Shown: positions 44,041-54,855 of the stretch, in pieces | Position numbering within the stretch: the stretch's first letter is position 1 | Layout of the letters: each line of letters starts with the position of its first letter | Assembly: GCA_964019425.1 (NCBI GenBank) | Contig: OZ025792.1 | Span: forward strand, 1,054,001-1,118,000 | DNA length: 64,000 bases | Direction: 5' to 3' | Source of the DNA: Flectonema sp. DT1601 | Taxonomy: Eukaryota; Euglenozoa; Diplonemea; Diplonemida; Diplonemidae | Made by a program: the position numbers and the translations under genes | Notes under the pieces: generated by a model | The model's database searches: none | What the model was told of the DNA's origin: nothing | The model's input: the letters and a program-made list of their open reading frames with translations, nothing else

Positions 44041-45235
44041 TTGCAATTTCATTAAAAGAAAAATAAAAAACAAAAATAAATAAAAAGTCGCGCAACTTTT
44101 TCAAGAAACCGAAACTGAACCGCCGAAAAAATGCAACACAAATATTCTTAATAAAAGACAATACTGAACTGCAACGACGATGAAACAAACACCAAGCTTA
44201 ACCAAACATATTTGGTGGTGAGGAAATAAAATAAATAGAGAGGAAGAATAACATAACGCCGCCGAATTTAAGAACATAACCGTGAACTTGATACTGTTCA
44301 TGTTGTGACAAAACACATTTGAATATCAACGTAGTCACATCAAGTTCAACTTCTTTCATAAAGTGAACAAAAGAAAACCAAACAAGAAATGGGACTTCTC
44401 CAACAATGATACAATCCAATGAGGGACACGATGAAGTATGACATTCGCGCATTAGCTTTGTTTAAAATGAATGCAGCGGCTTTTTTTGGGTAATCAAGAC
44501 ACTTTTGCTCAACAGTTAGAAAAAAGATACTACTTGTCCTTCTTAGGCCTTCATCAGTAAGTTCTGAGGGACTTCATTTCAGTTTATTAATAAATCAGAT
44601 TTATCAAAATGTCTATTTCAAAAGAAATGATTTCTCAAAGTCCATCGGAGCTCGCCAAGATGGGCTAGCATATATTTGTTTTTTGATCAGCTGAGTTCGA
44701 TCTCTTCTACTGCGGCTTGTTTTATAATAACGAGTGCGAGTTCTCCTTCATCGGAGCTGTAGTCGTCTTTCTTACGCTTTTCCCAAGTCTCGGTGAGGAG
44801 TAAAATTCCTTCGCTCAAAAGTGTCATTGTACAATTAGCAAACAGTGATGACTTTTGTTCACTGGTGTCAGCAACTACATTCTGATGTTCTTCTTGGGAT
44901 CCTCCTAGTTGCTCACAAGGAGAGTAAACATGTTAAACGTTACATTTAGACTCGTCCTTGTAATATTTTGTCAATTAATTAGCTAATTGATAATACAGTA
45001 CGATCAGCGATAAAAACATTCGACGGAATTGTAAAAAAGAAATCAATAAAAAGTGAAAACGAGAATGGATTTACCTTCCCCTTATCTCCAGGGTATTAAC
45101 AACGGTCGTGTCCAAAGGGCGTGTGACCGAATCATTTCAGCAAAACAACCATCGGAGAGTTGATGCAACAAGAAAGAAGAACAACAGTATGCAGTAGGCA
45201 GGCAGTAATAAATCACTGTTGATGAACGACATCAA
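44041..45235. other. 3' flank of gene 6 with Family Y fragment
   Basis: Contains the Family Y piece described separately and type 2 flank words near 45070-45200. No intact gene was found. Confidence 0.4.
44687..44840 (-). pseudogene. Family Y relic, C-terminal end
   Basis: The minus frame carries CTMTL, ETWEKRKKDDYSSDEGELAL and IKQAAVEEIELS, then a stop, almost identical to the end of the copy at 23157. The sequence upstream on the minus strand differs. Confidence 0.45.
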
Positions 45236-48200
45236 CTAAACTTCAACAACAATATCGGAACTTCTGCCATTCCTATCCGTGAATTCTTGTCTCATTAAAG
45301 AAAGCTCTAAAGAAGCTTCCCCTGTTGGTAAATTCCTCATCGTCATCATTGAACTAGAATTCGATGTCCTTGAAAACGAAGCCAACGGATGCATCGATGG
45401 CAACGGCGACAACGCATCACTCATCGACAATCCCAAACTCGATCTCATCGGCATTGACTCGCTTACTACAGAAGTCTCATCAAGCTTCTTATTCTTTTCC
45501 CAATGTCTTTGTTGTACTCGAGTTCGAATACCCTTGCACAGAATGTATCCTTCAACAAGAACATCAATTCCTGACTTTAGTACTAAAACATTTACCGAAG
45601 CAAATAGAAAATTAGAAGCAATTTCGAAACCGTAGTATCCGGTGTTCTCTTCGTAGTAACCTGCTGCCATGAAGAAAAGAGCAGCTGCCTGGAGACCGAG
45701 GAGGACGAAGTCGATGGTGCTGTCACGTGCTCGACAGTGCGGCCACAGAATTGCTTCGAGTACAAGGAGAATTAGAAAGAGAAATCCTTCAAAAAGTTTC
45801 TTGTGTCCGCACTGAATTAAAGTGCTGGTATTGAGAGACTCCATAGCACTGATCGCAAGCATCGAAGCAAACTCCACAATACTAAACCAAACTACTTCCT
45901 GACGAAATGATCGAATCACTGTTCTGTAACGATTCACCCAATGAAGCTCAACATGATTGCTGACCCATTCTCCAGGTCCCATCAACAGTCGCTTCAATCC
46001 ATAACGAGCATCCTCAACGTACACTGCCTGACTAGGAACTCCCTTCTTGCATTCTCTAAAGATAACTATTGGAACAGCAACACAACCACAACACGTAACA
46101 AATCCTATTATAAAGTGAGATGGCGTATTCGGGTGGCTCACAAGAGACATCCCACCTTGTGTCGTACCTTGGTATAAGAATTGGAAGACGAACAACGGAG
46201 CCGAAGGAAATCTCAGTAATCCCTGAGTGTCCAAACCATTGAACAACTTTGGGGCACAACTCGTACCTCCCCGTTCTGCTATCTTCAACATGAAGAAACA
46301 CAATACTGCAAACCCGAATGATATCATCACATTCCCAGCCACCATTCCAAGCGCAGAACTGCCTCCAATTTTCCACTGTGTCGGGTGTAGAGGTCGAGGG
46401 TACTCCCTCGATGAATTATTCTCATTTCCAATACGACAGCTTCCAGATATCGCAACCAACCGCAAGGCTGGTCCCGCTGATGCACCGGCTCCCAGAGCAG
46501 AAACCGCCGCAGCTGCCGAACCCATCTCTTCAACGGTTTCCATAATCTTCTTGTCCATCACTGGTGGAACTTCTGTTGGAAGTGTGGCAGTCTCAGGCAC
46601 GCTAGTGGAAGGAACAGGAGTAGGAAGTAACGGAGAAGGCATCGGTGTCGGAATTAATGTTGGAATTGATGTTGGAGGAAATGTTGGCACAGCAGTTGGC
46701 ACTGCCGTTGGAATTGTTGTAGGCACGGCTGTCGGAACTTCAGTTGGAAGAGCAGTCGGTATTGCGGTGGGGACAACTGTCGGCACTGCAGTCGGCATGG
46801 CTGTTGGAACGACTGGCACCGCAGTAGGCACAGCTGTCGGTATGAATGTTGGAACAGTAGTTAGAATTGCGGTTGGAACAGCAGTTGGCACCGCAGTCGG
46901 TACTGCCGTTGGAACAGCTGTAGGAATGTCTGTCGGAATTGCGGTGGGGACAACCGTTGGCACAGCAGTGGGTATTGCCGTTGGAATGGCTGTTGGAATG
47001 GCTGTCGGAATTGCGGTAGGGACAGCCGTTGGCACAGCAGTGGGTATTGCCGTTGGAATGGCTGTTGGAATCGCGGTGGGGACATCTGTTGGTGGCACAG
47101 CATTCGGTATTGCAATAGGTACCGCAGTAGTCTGAACAGTTGTTGGCACTGCAGTCGGTAAGGCTGTGGGAACGGCTGTTGGAATCGCAGTGGGGACAGC
47201 TGTTGGCACTGCAGTCGGTAATGCTGTGGGAACGGCTGTTGGAATCGTAGTTGGTATGGCTGTCGGAACTGCAGTCGGTAATGCTGTGGGAACGGCTGTT
47301 GGAATCGCAGTGGGGACAGCTGTTGGCACTGCAGTCGGTAAGGCTGTGGGAACGGCTGTTGGAATCGCAGTGGGGACAGCTGTTGGCACTGCAGTCGGTA
47401 AGGCTGTGGGAACGGCTGTTGGAATCGTAGTTGGTATGGCTGTAGGAACTGCAGTCGGTAAGGCTGTGGGAACGGCGGTGGGGACAGCCGTTGGAACGGC
47501 TGTTGGCACAGCTGTCGGAACTGCAGTAGGTATTGCTGTTGGCACTACAGCCGGAACAGGTGTTATTCTTCCGTAGATGCTACACCTACCAGATGATTTT
47601 TTGTAGGTGTAAATATAGTTTGGGACTGAAATAATTTCATCAGCAACAATAGCTACGGTATCGACAATTCCACCGTCGAAGACTTTAAGGCTGGGACCGA
47701 TACCGTAAGCTACTCCTGGAGTGTCTCCATGTTGACAGGTTACGTCTAACATATTACCAGGGTTAGCTGTTACGCGGCTAGATAACGAAGTAGCCAATCC
47801 ACCGAAGAAAGTATTGTCTCCTACGGCAAAGACATATCCGTTGCAGGCAACAATGCGTCTGAGTCTGTTCACGTCGTTGAAAAGTGTAGACGAAGTGGTT
47901 CTGCTGGTTAGTGTACTAACACCCGGAGTAGTGCTTGAGATTCCTTGGATAAAATATATCTCTCCAGTGGACTCGTCTACGGTAATCGATCCGATGTCTT
48001 GATTTCTTAAGAAGCTTCCTGAGCTGTCTACAGTTCCCATGCCAATGTTTGCCATTTCGAAGTATATTATCCCTTCGTTTTGACATGCGCCATAGATAGT
48101 AGTTCCCTGAGCAGCGAGGTCAAGACAACTTCCAGTGTATGGAAATTCCATCACATTGCTAGTGGAAATTGTACCACCAGGAATAGGAATTACATGTAGC

Positions 48201-48538
48201 TTACCAGGTTCAGCAGCAACTATATAAGGTGTTCCTCCGATAGTTATTGAAGTAGCAGTAATAATGTTTGAAACGTAAATCCTACCTGTAGGCGATGAGA
48301 ACCGACCAGTGTTAGAATCAAACCGTCTAATCCGAGCGTCGGAAATTGAGTACAGCCACCTGCTATATGGAGCCATTGTTCCTAATGTAGGAGTGTATGA
48401 AACATCATCAAGAAAAAGTGTTTTGTAGCATGTTGCTAATTGCACCACAGTCAGAAGGATGAAAAACGTCCCCACATGCCTGAAGGTACTTGCCGCCATA
48501 CTGTGTGGGTGGCTGTGAGTGAAGAACATGTAAAACAT
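45236..48538 (-). CDS. Array gene 6: VPT-stalk multi-pass surface protein, longest stalk
   Basis: About 1100 residues; first ATG 48538, alternative MAAS start 48499, stop TAG. The ectodomain is nearly the same as gene 5. The stalk (~307 residues) shares its first half with gene 5; its second half has unique [14 protein letters not shown] and VVPTAM units. The linker differs ([41 protein letters not shown]). The last helix has substitutions ([12 protein letters not shown]), and the end is DIVVEV instead of an IIEI type. The tail is the long RSSLGLS form. It is intact and the most diverged at its 3' end. Confidence 0.85.
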   Translation of the reverse strand: MFYMFFTHSHPHSMAASTFRHVGTFFILLTVVQLATCYKTLFLDDVSYTPTLGTMAPYSRWLYSISDARIRRFDSNTGRFSSPTGRIYVSNIITATSITIGGTPYIVAAEPGKLHVIPIPGGTISTSNVMEFPYTGSCLDLAAQGTTIYGACQNEGIIYFEMANIGMGTVDSSGSFLRNQDIGSITVDESTGEIYFIQGISSTTPGVSTLTSRTTSSTLFNDVNRLRRIVACNGYVFAVGDNTFFGGLATSLSSRVTANPGNMLDVTCQHGDTPGVAYGIGPSLKVFDGGIVDTVAIVADEIISVPNYIYTYKKSSGRCSIYGRITPVPAVVPTAIPTAVPTAVPTAVPTAVPTAVPTALPTAVPTAIPTTIPTAVPTALPTAVPTAVPTAIPTAVPTALPTAVPTAVPTAIPTAVPTALPTAVPTAIPTTIPTAVPTALPTAVPTAVPTAIPTAVPTALPTAVPTTVQTTAVPIAIPNAVPPTDVPTAIPTAIPTAIPTAVPTAVPTAIPTAIPTAIPTAIPTAVPTVVPTAIPTDIPTAVPTAVPTAVPTAVPTAILTTVPTFIPTAVPTAVPVVPTAMPTAVPTVVPTAIPTALPTEVPTAVPTTIPTAVPTAVPTFPPTSIPTLIPTPMPSPLLPTPVPSTSVPETATLPTEVPPVMDKKIMETVEEMGSAAAAVSALGAGASAGPALRLVAISGSCRIGNENNSSREYPRPLHPTQWKIGGSSALGMVAGNVMISFGFAVLCFFMLKIAERGGTSCAPKLFNGLDTQGLLRFPSAPLFVFQFLYQGTTQGGMSLVSHPNTPSHFIIGFVTCCGCVAVPIVIFRECKKGVPSQAVYVEDARYGLKRLLMGPGEWVSNHVELHWVNRYRTVIRSFRQEVVWFSIVEFASMLAISAMESLNTSTLIQCGHKKLFEGFLFLILLVLEAILWPHCRARDSTIDFVLLGLQAAALFFMAAGYYEENTGYYGFEIASNFLFASVNVLVLKSGIDVLVEGYILCKGIRTRVQQRHWEKNKKLDETSVVSESMPMRSSLGLSMSDALSPLPSMHPLASFSRTSNSSSMMTMRNLPTGEASLELSLMRQEFTDRNGRSSDIVVEV
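46640..47560 (-). repeat. 12-bp coding minisatellite (stalk of gene 6)
   Basis: About 307 residues. The 60-nt block is repeated at least five times at 47160-47480, compared with about four times in gene 5, so block number has changed since the two genes were duplicated. Confidence 0.9.
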
Positions 48539-48736
48539 AATACTCAAATAACTTCGTCAATCAATTCTACTCTGATGAGGGGCATCTTGTCAATTGAAAC
48601 TTCTGCATAATTGTGATAACTGATGCAAAGATGAGAATAAGAGTAAAATAATTTCATTACCTTGTCTTCAACAGAGTTAGAAAGATTGGGTGTAGACTCC
48701 CAATAACCACTACTGGGAATCAGTTGCGTGGTACAA

Positions 48737-49057
48737 ATGAATAATATTAAGAATGTTCTCTCTGTTGAATGCGAACTTTGCACAATCCAAGCAAAGGTTA
48801 GCAGGACGTACGCTGTTCGTGTGAATGGAAGTGATATCTTTTTGAACAAGAATTCTGCTGTTCAGCAGTTTGTTCGTCTCCAGAGTTCGTCACTGCGGCT
48901 TTCCTTCGCTTGGCCTTCGTTTCCCGTTTCTTCCATTCACGGAATTGTTTATGGAATTAATCCAACGTTGCTGCATATAATGAGTGCAACCCAATCCGTA
49001 ACCGTTTCCGAAGACTCAGTATGGATTGTTGAATTAGCTTCAACTGAAGTGATGTAA
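48737..49057 (+). CDS. Family X small ORF, unknown protein
   Basis: A 106-codon frame from ATG to TAA on the strand opposite the array genes. It reads CELCTIQAKVSRTYAVRVNG near its start and WIVELASTEVM at the end, followed 50 bp later by AATAAA. Related pieces are at 9464-9530, 41076-41165 and 57733-58048. In the copy at 57733 a 5-nt difference shifts the frame. Similarity with the 9464 copy is at protein level, which argues that it was coding. It overlaps the leader of gene 6 on the other strand. No domain was recognised; it may be a 3' exon or relic. Confidence 0.35.
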   Translation: MNNIKNVLSVECELCTIQAKVSRTYAVRVNGSDIFLNKNSAVQQFVRLQSSSLRLSFAWPSFPVSSIHGIVYGINPTLLHIMSATQSVTVSEDSVWIVELASTEVM

Positions 49058-49389
49058 TATAATTTATAGAAAAATAGACATATTTTAGTTTTAACTATTG
49101 AACTCTAAAATAAAGAATAAAATGAACGAAATTGAAAAAAAATATTTATTTATTTATTCATTTATATAATATTATTAAAATAAAATAAAGGTGTATGAGT
49201 TTATGTTTTGGGAGAGATGAATAACAAAAAATCAAAAAATATTTCCACTCACACTCAACTATCAATATGCAGAAGATGTGAGCCTTTATGGCCACCAGAC
49301 GCTCTTTCTACACCTGACAGTAAGACAAGCCCCACATGGTAGTGACCAGAGTTAGTATTGGTTCCATTTGATATCAAATTCTGATTAAA

Positions 49390-50060
49390 GTAAGCAAGCT
49401 AGCGAGTCCAACAAGCCACCGTAGGTGGTATTATTTATTTTATGAGATTTTTCGCTATTGGCACCTGATAACGTCATTTTCGTTGTTCACTGGATATGAA
49501 CTAGGTCCTGTGTTCGGTCCCATTTGCCCCTGTCAGTGAAGGAAAGTCAAGGATTTCGTTTCTGATCGAGTTTTTTTTTGGTCGGCACCCTTCGAGAAGG
49601 AAGAGCTGGTTGGAGGGAGCACCACAGAATAGTCATTTGATGGCTTTCCGCCAGTGCTGAATTAGAAGATGATCCGAATGAAATTATTGGACCCCCCCAA
49701 CAGCGAAAATCTCTTATTTTAATATAGAAAAAAGTCAGATTAGAAAAAAAAAGATGAACTCAAAATAAAGAAAAAATATTCATTTCTGCAATTTCCAAAC
49801 ATCTAAGGGCAATAGAATATGTAGTTGCAGGTCTTAATCATATACGTAGTACCAGTTAGGTAAACGCCAAAGAGAACGAGAGAGGACAATAACCCTGTAA
49901 TGAAATGATTGTTTTGTTAGTTTCGACACGAAGCATACTAGTGTATCCTCAATGCTTCAACTTTAAACGGATCAAAGTAGGATGAAAACAAGAAACTGAA
50001 AGGACGATAAGGAATCTTGGGGATGGGATAGATGAGAGTGGGGTTTCTTTTTTTCTTTAA
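49390..50060. repeat. Repeat M, long copy (duplicate of 39440-40110)
   Basis: Nearly identical base for base to 39440-40110, showing a recent segmental duplication of the gene 5 and gene 6 5' regions. Confidence 0.6.
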
Positions 50061-50137
50061 TATTTTTATTTTAACTGCATTGACAGTGGACAGAGGATTT
50101 ATTTTCAGAGTCCCGTTTTTTTTTTAAAGTGGCTACA

Positions 50138-50560
50138 AATGGGTGTCGAACACTTCCTCGTACTTCTCCTTCGATGATGTCATTCGAAGTTTCTTAAACT
50201 TCGACACGGCTTCTTTGCTCTTGAACGCAACCTTTATGTTGCGTTCCATGTGGGCTGAACTGACATCAGCGCTTATCCCTCGAAGAACCCTTCGCCAAGC
50301 GTGCTGCGACACTTGTCAAAAAACCACCCCCAGGTGTTTTGTTCTCGTTTCCTGTGATGGCAAAGGCGATTGGGAACTCTCGCCCAGAAGCATCCATGCC
50401 CAACAACGTTAGAAAATTCCCGACGTAATACCCTTTCAGGGAGCACCCATCGGTCACCCTAAAACCTTGGGGACAATGTTTTGCCCCGTTGATGCAGGGA
50501 CCTCGCACGAAGTGCATCAAAAGAATGGAAGGTTTCAATGCTAGGCCTTGTAGTAGCCAC
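50138..50560 (-). pseudogene. Mutator-like transposase relic 2
   Basis: Duplicate of relic 1 lacking about 440 bp (counterpart of 40187-40630). LLGMDASGREFPIAFAITG is again present. It diverges beyond 50500. Confidence 0.55.
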
Positions 50561-51640
50561 AGCCGAGGAAGGCTGAGTTGCAGCCCTCTTCAGCGAAGAA
50601 AGCAAGGGGGACACTGCGGTGTCAGGCCTGTCCTACTCATCGCATTTGCCCTTCTCAGCCAAGGGAACCACGTCAACATGGTTATTTCTTTTACCATTTA
50701 ACACAGTCCCCCTATTTAATTTTTAGTTAGTATTAATAAATATCAGTCAATCAAAAAAAAGGCAAAATTTCGTAGGACAACAAACAAGTTGGTTTCGGGT
50801 TAAGATTAAAAACAATCTTTCTTCGGAGTTAATTTTTAGTTAGTTAGTTAGTTAAAAAGAAATTTCTTTTACTGAACGGCGAAAAGAAAAATCGTCACTT
50901 TCAGCGAGCGAAAATGACACTATCAGGCACCCCAAAATCCCTTATCATAATGAAAAAAAAGAAAACTCAATCGAGGCAGAGATAAGGAATCGCTAAACAC
51001 AGGCAAAAAAGTCTTTGGAATCTATGAGAATGCAAGATAATATAAAATGACAAAAAAAAAAATAGCAAAAGCATTCAGTTTTTTCAGTTCTTTCTTTCCT
51101 GTATAAGTCTCAACTTGTTTCTCTATTAAACTACCTTAACAACTTATATAACCAAAGCAATCTCCTGAATCTGTAGAATAGTACCCCGTATGTACGCAGA
51201 TCTGGGTTACCTCCACACATGAGGTGCGAATGTGACTACATATTTCTCTACAACTAAATTGCTTAAACTCTACAAGTCGATAATTAAAAACGAAATAAGA
51301 ATTCATGCGCCTGTTATCTGGTTATTGACAGCTTGCATGATTTGGTACCAATTATTTGTTCCTTTTATTGTTGCCAAAATGGCTTATGTTGCTTGTTTAA
51401 CTCCAACACACTGAAGTTGTAAATTCAATTTAAAAAAAAAAAAATAGCACTCTGAAAAGGGAGAGGAAAAACTGATGATCCGTAAGGTTGACTCGTGCAA
51501 TCCTGTCTTAACAGTTATGTATAAGAAAAGAGAGAAGAACGTAAATTAGGGATTTACTTTATACTCCAGATTTTAGTAAAATTATATTTTATATACCATA
51601 ATTACACTCGCTCACAGGTACAAAAATTTACCTTTTTTTT
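50561..51640. other. Spacer with repeat fragments
   Basis: Includes 'cagccctcttcagcgaagaa' (also 9390, 29756), a TTAG-bordered fragment at 50724-50830, and a piece of distal block A at 50940-51045. The 60-codon frame at 51232 has no recognisable feature. Confidence 0.35.
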
Positions 51641-52135
51641 TTGGTTCAGCTTTTAGATGCAGTTCTGCTTCAAGAAGTCAGGTCACCGACAGATCACCTG
51701 TGAATTCATCAACAAGCCGGACTGTCCTTCGAGATAGTTGGTGACTTCAACCCGTTCTCCCTCTGTCTGCACCTGCGACAGCTTCAGCTATGTCACTCAC
51801 TCAGGAACTTTGTCGGATCTCTTTGCGCCGATCCCTTCTTGCCGAAATATCTGTAGTGTATTTACGACTCTAGGGTATATCTCCCTCGTTGAACAGCCAG
51901 TAGTGGTAGGGCCTCTAATAGCAGCAGCGACGTAGGGCAACGTGCCCCATCCAAAAACCGTGCAACCGGCAGCACTTCAGAAGACCCAACCACACTCACC
52001 AGCAGGGCACATAAGACATTCCATAGGAAGTACATGGTTGCTTAAGAAGAAGTACAGAGACACCTGCTATATAACCCTGCGGGACAACTTCTTGCTGTAT
52101 GAATTATTGTTGTATCTCAGGTACGAAATTTAATT
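51641..52135. other. GC-richer unique patch with a MULE scrap
   Basis: About 75 bp at 51912-51986 are identical in outline to 40999-41073 of MULE relic 1, but both flanks differ. The rest is unique and less AT-rich than its surroundings. It has several broken frames. One reads VGDFNP, which alone is too little to call an endonuclease. Confidence 0.3.
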
Positions 52136-52229
52136 ATGGGTATAAAATATGGTTTTAGGAGTATAAATGTATTTTTTTTCATTTATTTGGGATGATTTTC
52201 TCTCTAAATAAAATAGTCGAAACAGAAAA

Positions 52230-52965
52230 TTATAGAATGAAGAATATAATGCACAGATTGAAAAAAATAATACGGGGGATCTGCGCAATTCTCAACAACA
52301 AAATACCCGAGAAACTTAATAAATAAGTCTCTGCAGAGCGGGTGAATGCTTCCCTCCGTGAACGAAACGAATTAAAGAAGCGATAAACCGTACTGCGAGG
52401 CGTTTATTCCATCAAAGGATTAACGAAAAGAAAAGAAAGAAGAAATAAAGACAAACGTTTGTATTAATTTATAAAAACAACGTTATAAAAAACAAAATAA
52501 TATAACCTTCCGTAGTGAACTCAACGGAGTGGTCAAAGATGAGATAAAGTAACACGAGCGACGAACAAAAAAAAAAGACTTCCCCGAACCGAATAGCGTT
52601 GCAATAGCTGAAACATGATTTAAATCGAACTATAAAAAAGAAAAGTTACGAAAAACATTATTCTGCTGTTCCATTTAATATCGTAGATTACGCAGTTTCA
52701 AGTTTTAAGACTTGTTTTATACCATTTTAAGACATTAGTTAGCGGTCAAAAAGCCACCGAGTACCAGTTATATCCCCAAAGAGAATCAGGTAGCTCTTCA
52801 AGGATCCCTAATACTACGGTAGCAGATTGTGAACCTAATCCCAAGAGGATTATATTGTTAGTCTCCACACGAGGCATACTAAATCAAGATATCTGTAACC
52901 TCAATACTTCAACGTATCACTAGCAAGAAAGAATATTGAAAAACATGAAATAAATAAATAAGGAA
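52230..52965. repeat. Repeat G and repeat M
   Basis: G at 52230-52480; M at 52735-52965, the latter nearly identical to 59440-59645. Confidence 0.5.
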
Positions 52966-53409
52966 ACTAGGAGATGAGATTGGGGGTTCTCAATTTCTTT
53001 CGTTTAAGATTCTTATCTCCAGGGGAAACTTTCGCCGAGAGATGAGATCTCATTTCTATAAACGGGTGGTATGACGTGCAAGAGGACAACAGTTCTCTGT
53101 AGGGTGACCTAGCTCTGCACACAATACCGTACTTTGTACTCAGTAAAAGTTCCAGAGAGAACACTACCAGGACTTGAATCATAACTCAACTCTTCTCGTT
53201 GTATCAAGACTTGTGCTCTATTAATGGTGGTAATGGAGCCCTGCTATCAGGCTCCTTCATTGGTGTAATTTATGGAAACTTTGGAGGCTACTTGAAAATA
53301 TAATTTTTCGCTCAGGCCATCGGTTTTTTCAAACCTTAAGTTAAAATTCAAAAATTTAAAAACTTTCGAGTGGAATCAAAAGTTTTCCCTTTACGTAAAA
53401 CATAATCAA
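52966..53409. other. Unique AT-rich spacer
   Basis: No gene, repeat or RNA was recognised. Minor open frames on the minus strand lack codon character. Confidence 0.3.
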
Positions 53410-53640
53410 ACACGTTTTTTTTTTTTTTTTAAGCCTAGGAAGCCAAAAGCCAGGAAAAGCTCACAGAGTAACAGTTATATCGCTACCAGCAACCGTGAGA
53501 CTCTCACAGACGATAAGAGACGTAGAATAACCTGGAACAAATGACTACCTAAACCCACCGTCCACGCGAGCAGACAGTGTTAGAGACGGCTGATAACGCC
53601 AATTTTCGCCAAAGAGAGGGAGAACACGCCTTTTATACCG
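53410..53640 (-). mobile_element. Repeat D, A-tailed retroposon copy
   Basis: The plus-strand T run (53417-53434) abuts 'aagcctaggaagcc', exactly the junction seen at 6368. The body matches 22810-22985. A target duplication could not be established by eye. Confidence 0.6.
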
Positions 53641-54855
53641 CCACACCACAAAGATAAAAAAAACATGACAGAGGGAAATACAAGATATTAATATTGGAAC
53701 GGGCTTACCGAAGCAATAGAAAGAAACAATGCAACAACCTGACAACACTAATAACAAAACTAATACTGAAGGAATAGAATCAAAAGGAAATTCATATGAC
53801 AGCAAGAGAGCCATGTTATGAAAATATTCATTTGAATATCATGTAGTCATAGCTGATTGGACTTCATAATCACACTTGGTATTTATTAGGTGAACAAAAG
53901 GGAGACAAAATAAGAAATTATCAAAAAAACATCGGATCTTACCTTCAGGGTATTAAATGCGATGGTGTATAAAATGAAATGGGGGAGACTTGGATGGGGG
54001 GGGGGGACCTTTGATACGATACGAAAAGATTTATCTGGGGGGTAACTTGATTCTAATATTAAATGGAAAGCAACTTGAAACTGGCAAAAACGAGAATAGG
54101 GTTCGGCCAAACCTGGTTGCAATATAAGAAATCAACAGTTGGTATCGATAAAAAATCCCATATGTGCTGTCGAATATGGAGATTCGGGGGCCACGTACTA
54201 CAGGTTGAGCGCCCCATGCCCTGTAGCCCGTTACAGTTTAAAATAGTATTCCTTCACACTTCAAAGGTAAATAAATATTAAAGGAAAATTAAAAAAAGAA
54301 AACTATTTTTGCAAAAATAATAAAAGAAATAAAAAATAAAAATAAAATATAAATTATTTCTGGTTCGTAGCACACTACCAGTGGAGCACATCTCGCAATT
54401 AGAGGGGGGGGGACCCTCAGGGGGGGGACTTGGATAAATAAATCAAGGTTGGGGTTTGTATGTTCGATTTTGTAAAAATTACAACTGTGTTGTATCATAA
54501 AAACATAAAGATAATTTAACATTAGTTTTAGTTACAGTGACTAAGGGTGATGCGCAACTTAGCATAATAAAGTAACTATTTAGGTTTCGAGAGGAATCCA
54601 TATATATCGTACCTCTATTCTCTCTCATCGGTGTAGAAGTAAGTCAGTCAAATGTTGAGACTCATTCCAGTTTGCAGGACTGGAATGTAGTTACTTTAAG
54701 TTTCATGTTCATAATAAAAAGCATATTCCTTAATGTTACTTGTTCGAAATGGGGGTATGGCTCAAAGACAACTCGAATCTTCAAAGACTTGGGGCAGCAA
54801 GAAAAGAAGAACAAGACAAGAAGTGTAATTAATCACAATTGATGAATGATAATAA
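53641..54855. other. Spacer and 3' flank of gene 7
   Basis: Contains T and H fragments near 53980-54020, 54190-54240 and 54418-54450, with G runs. From 54740 it resembles the type 2 flank ('cttggggcagcaag'). Repeat B is absent, unlike the other six flanks. Confidence 0.35.

Noticed and set aside
51738-51935. VGDFNP word suggesting a LINE endonuclease relic
   Set aside because: The motif is only six residues, the frame closes soon after it, and no other endonuclease motif is nearby.
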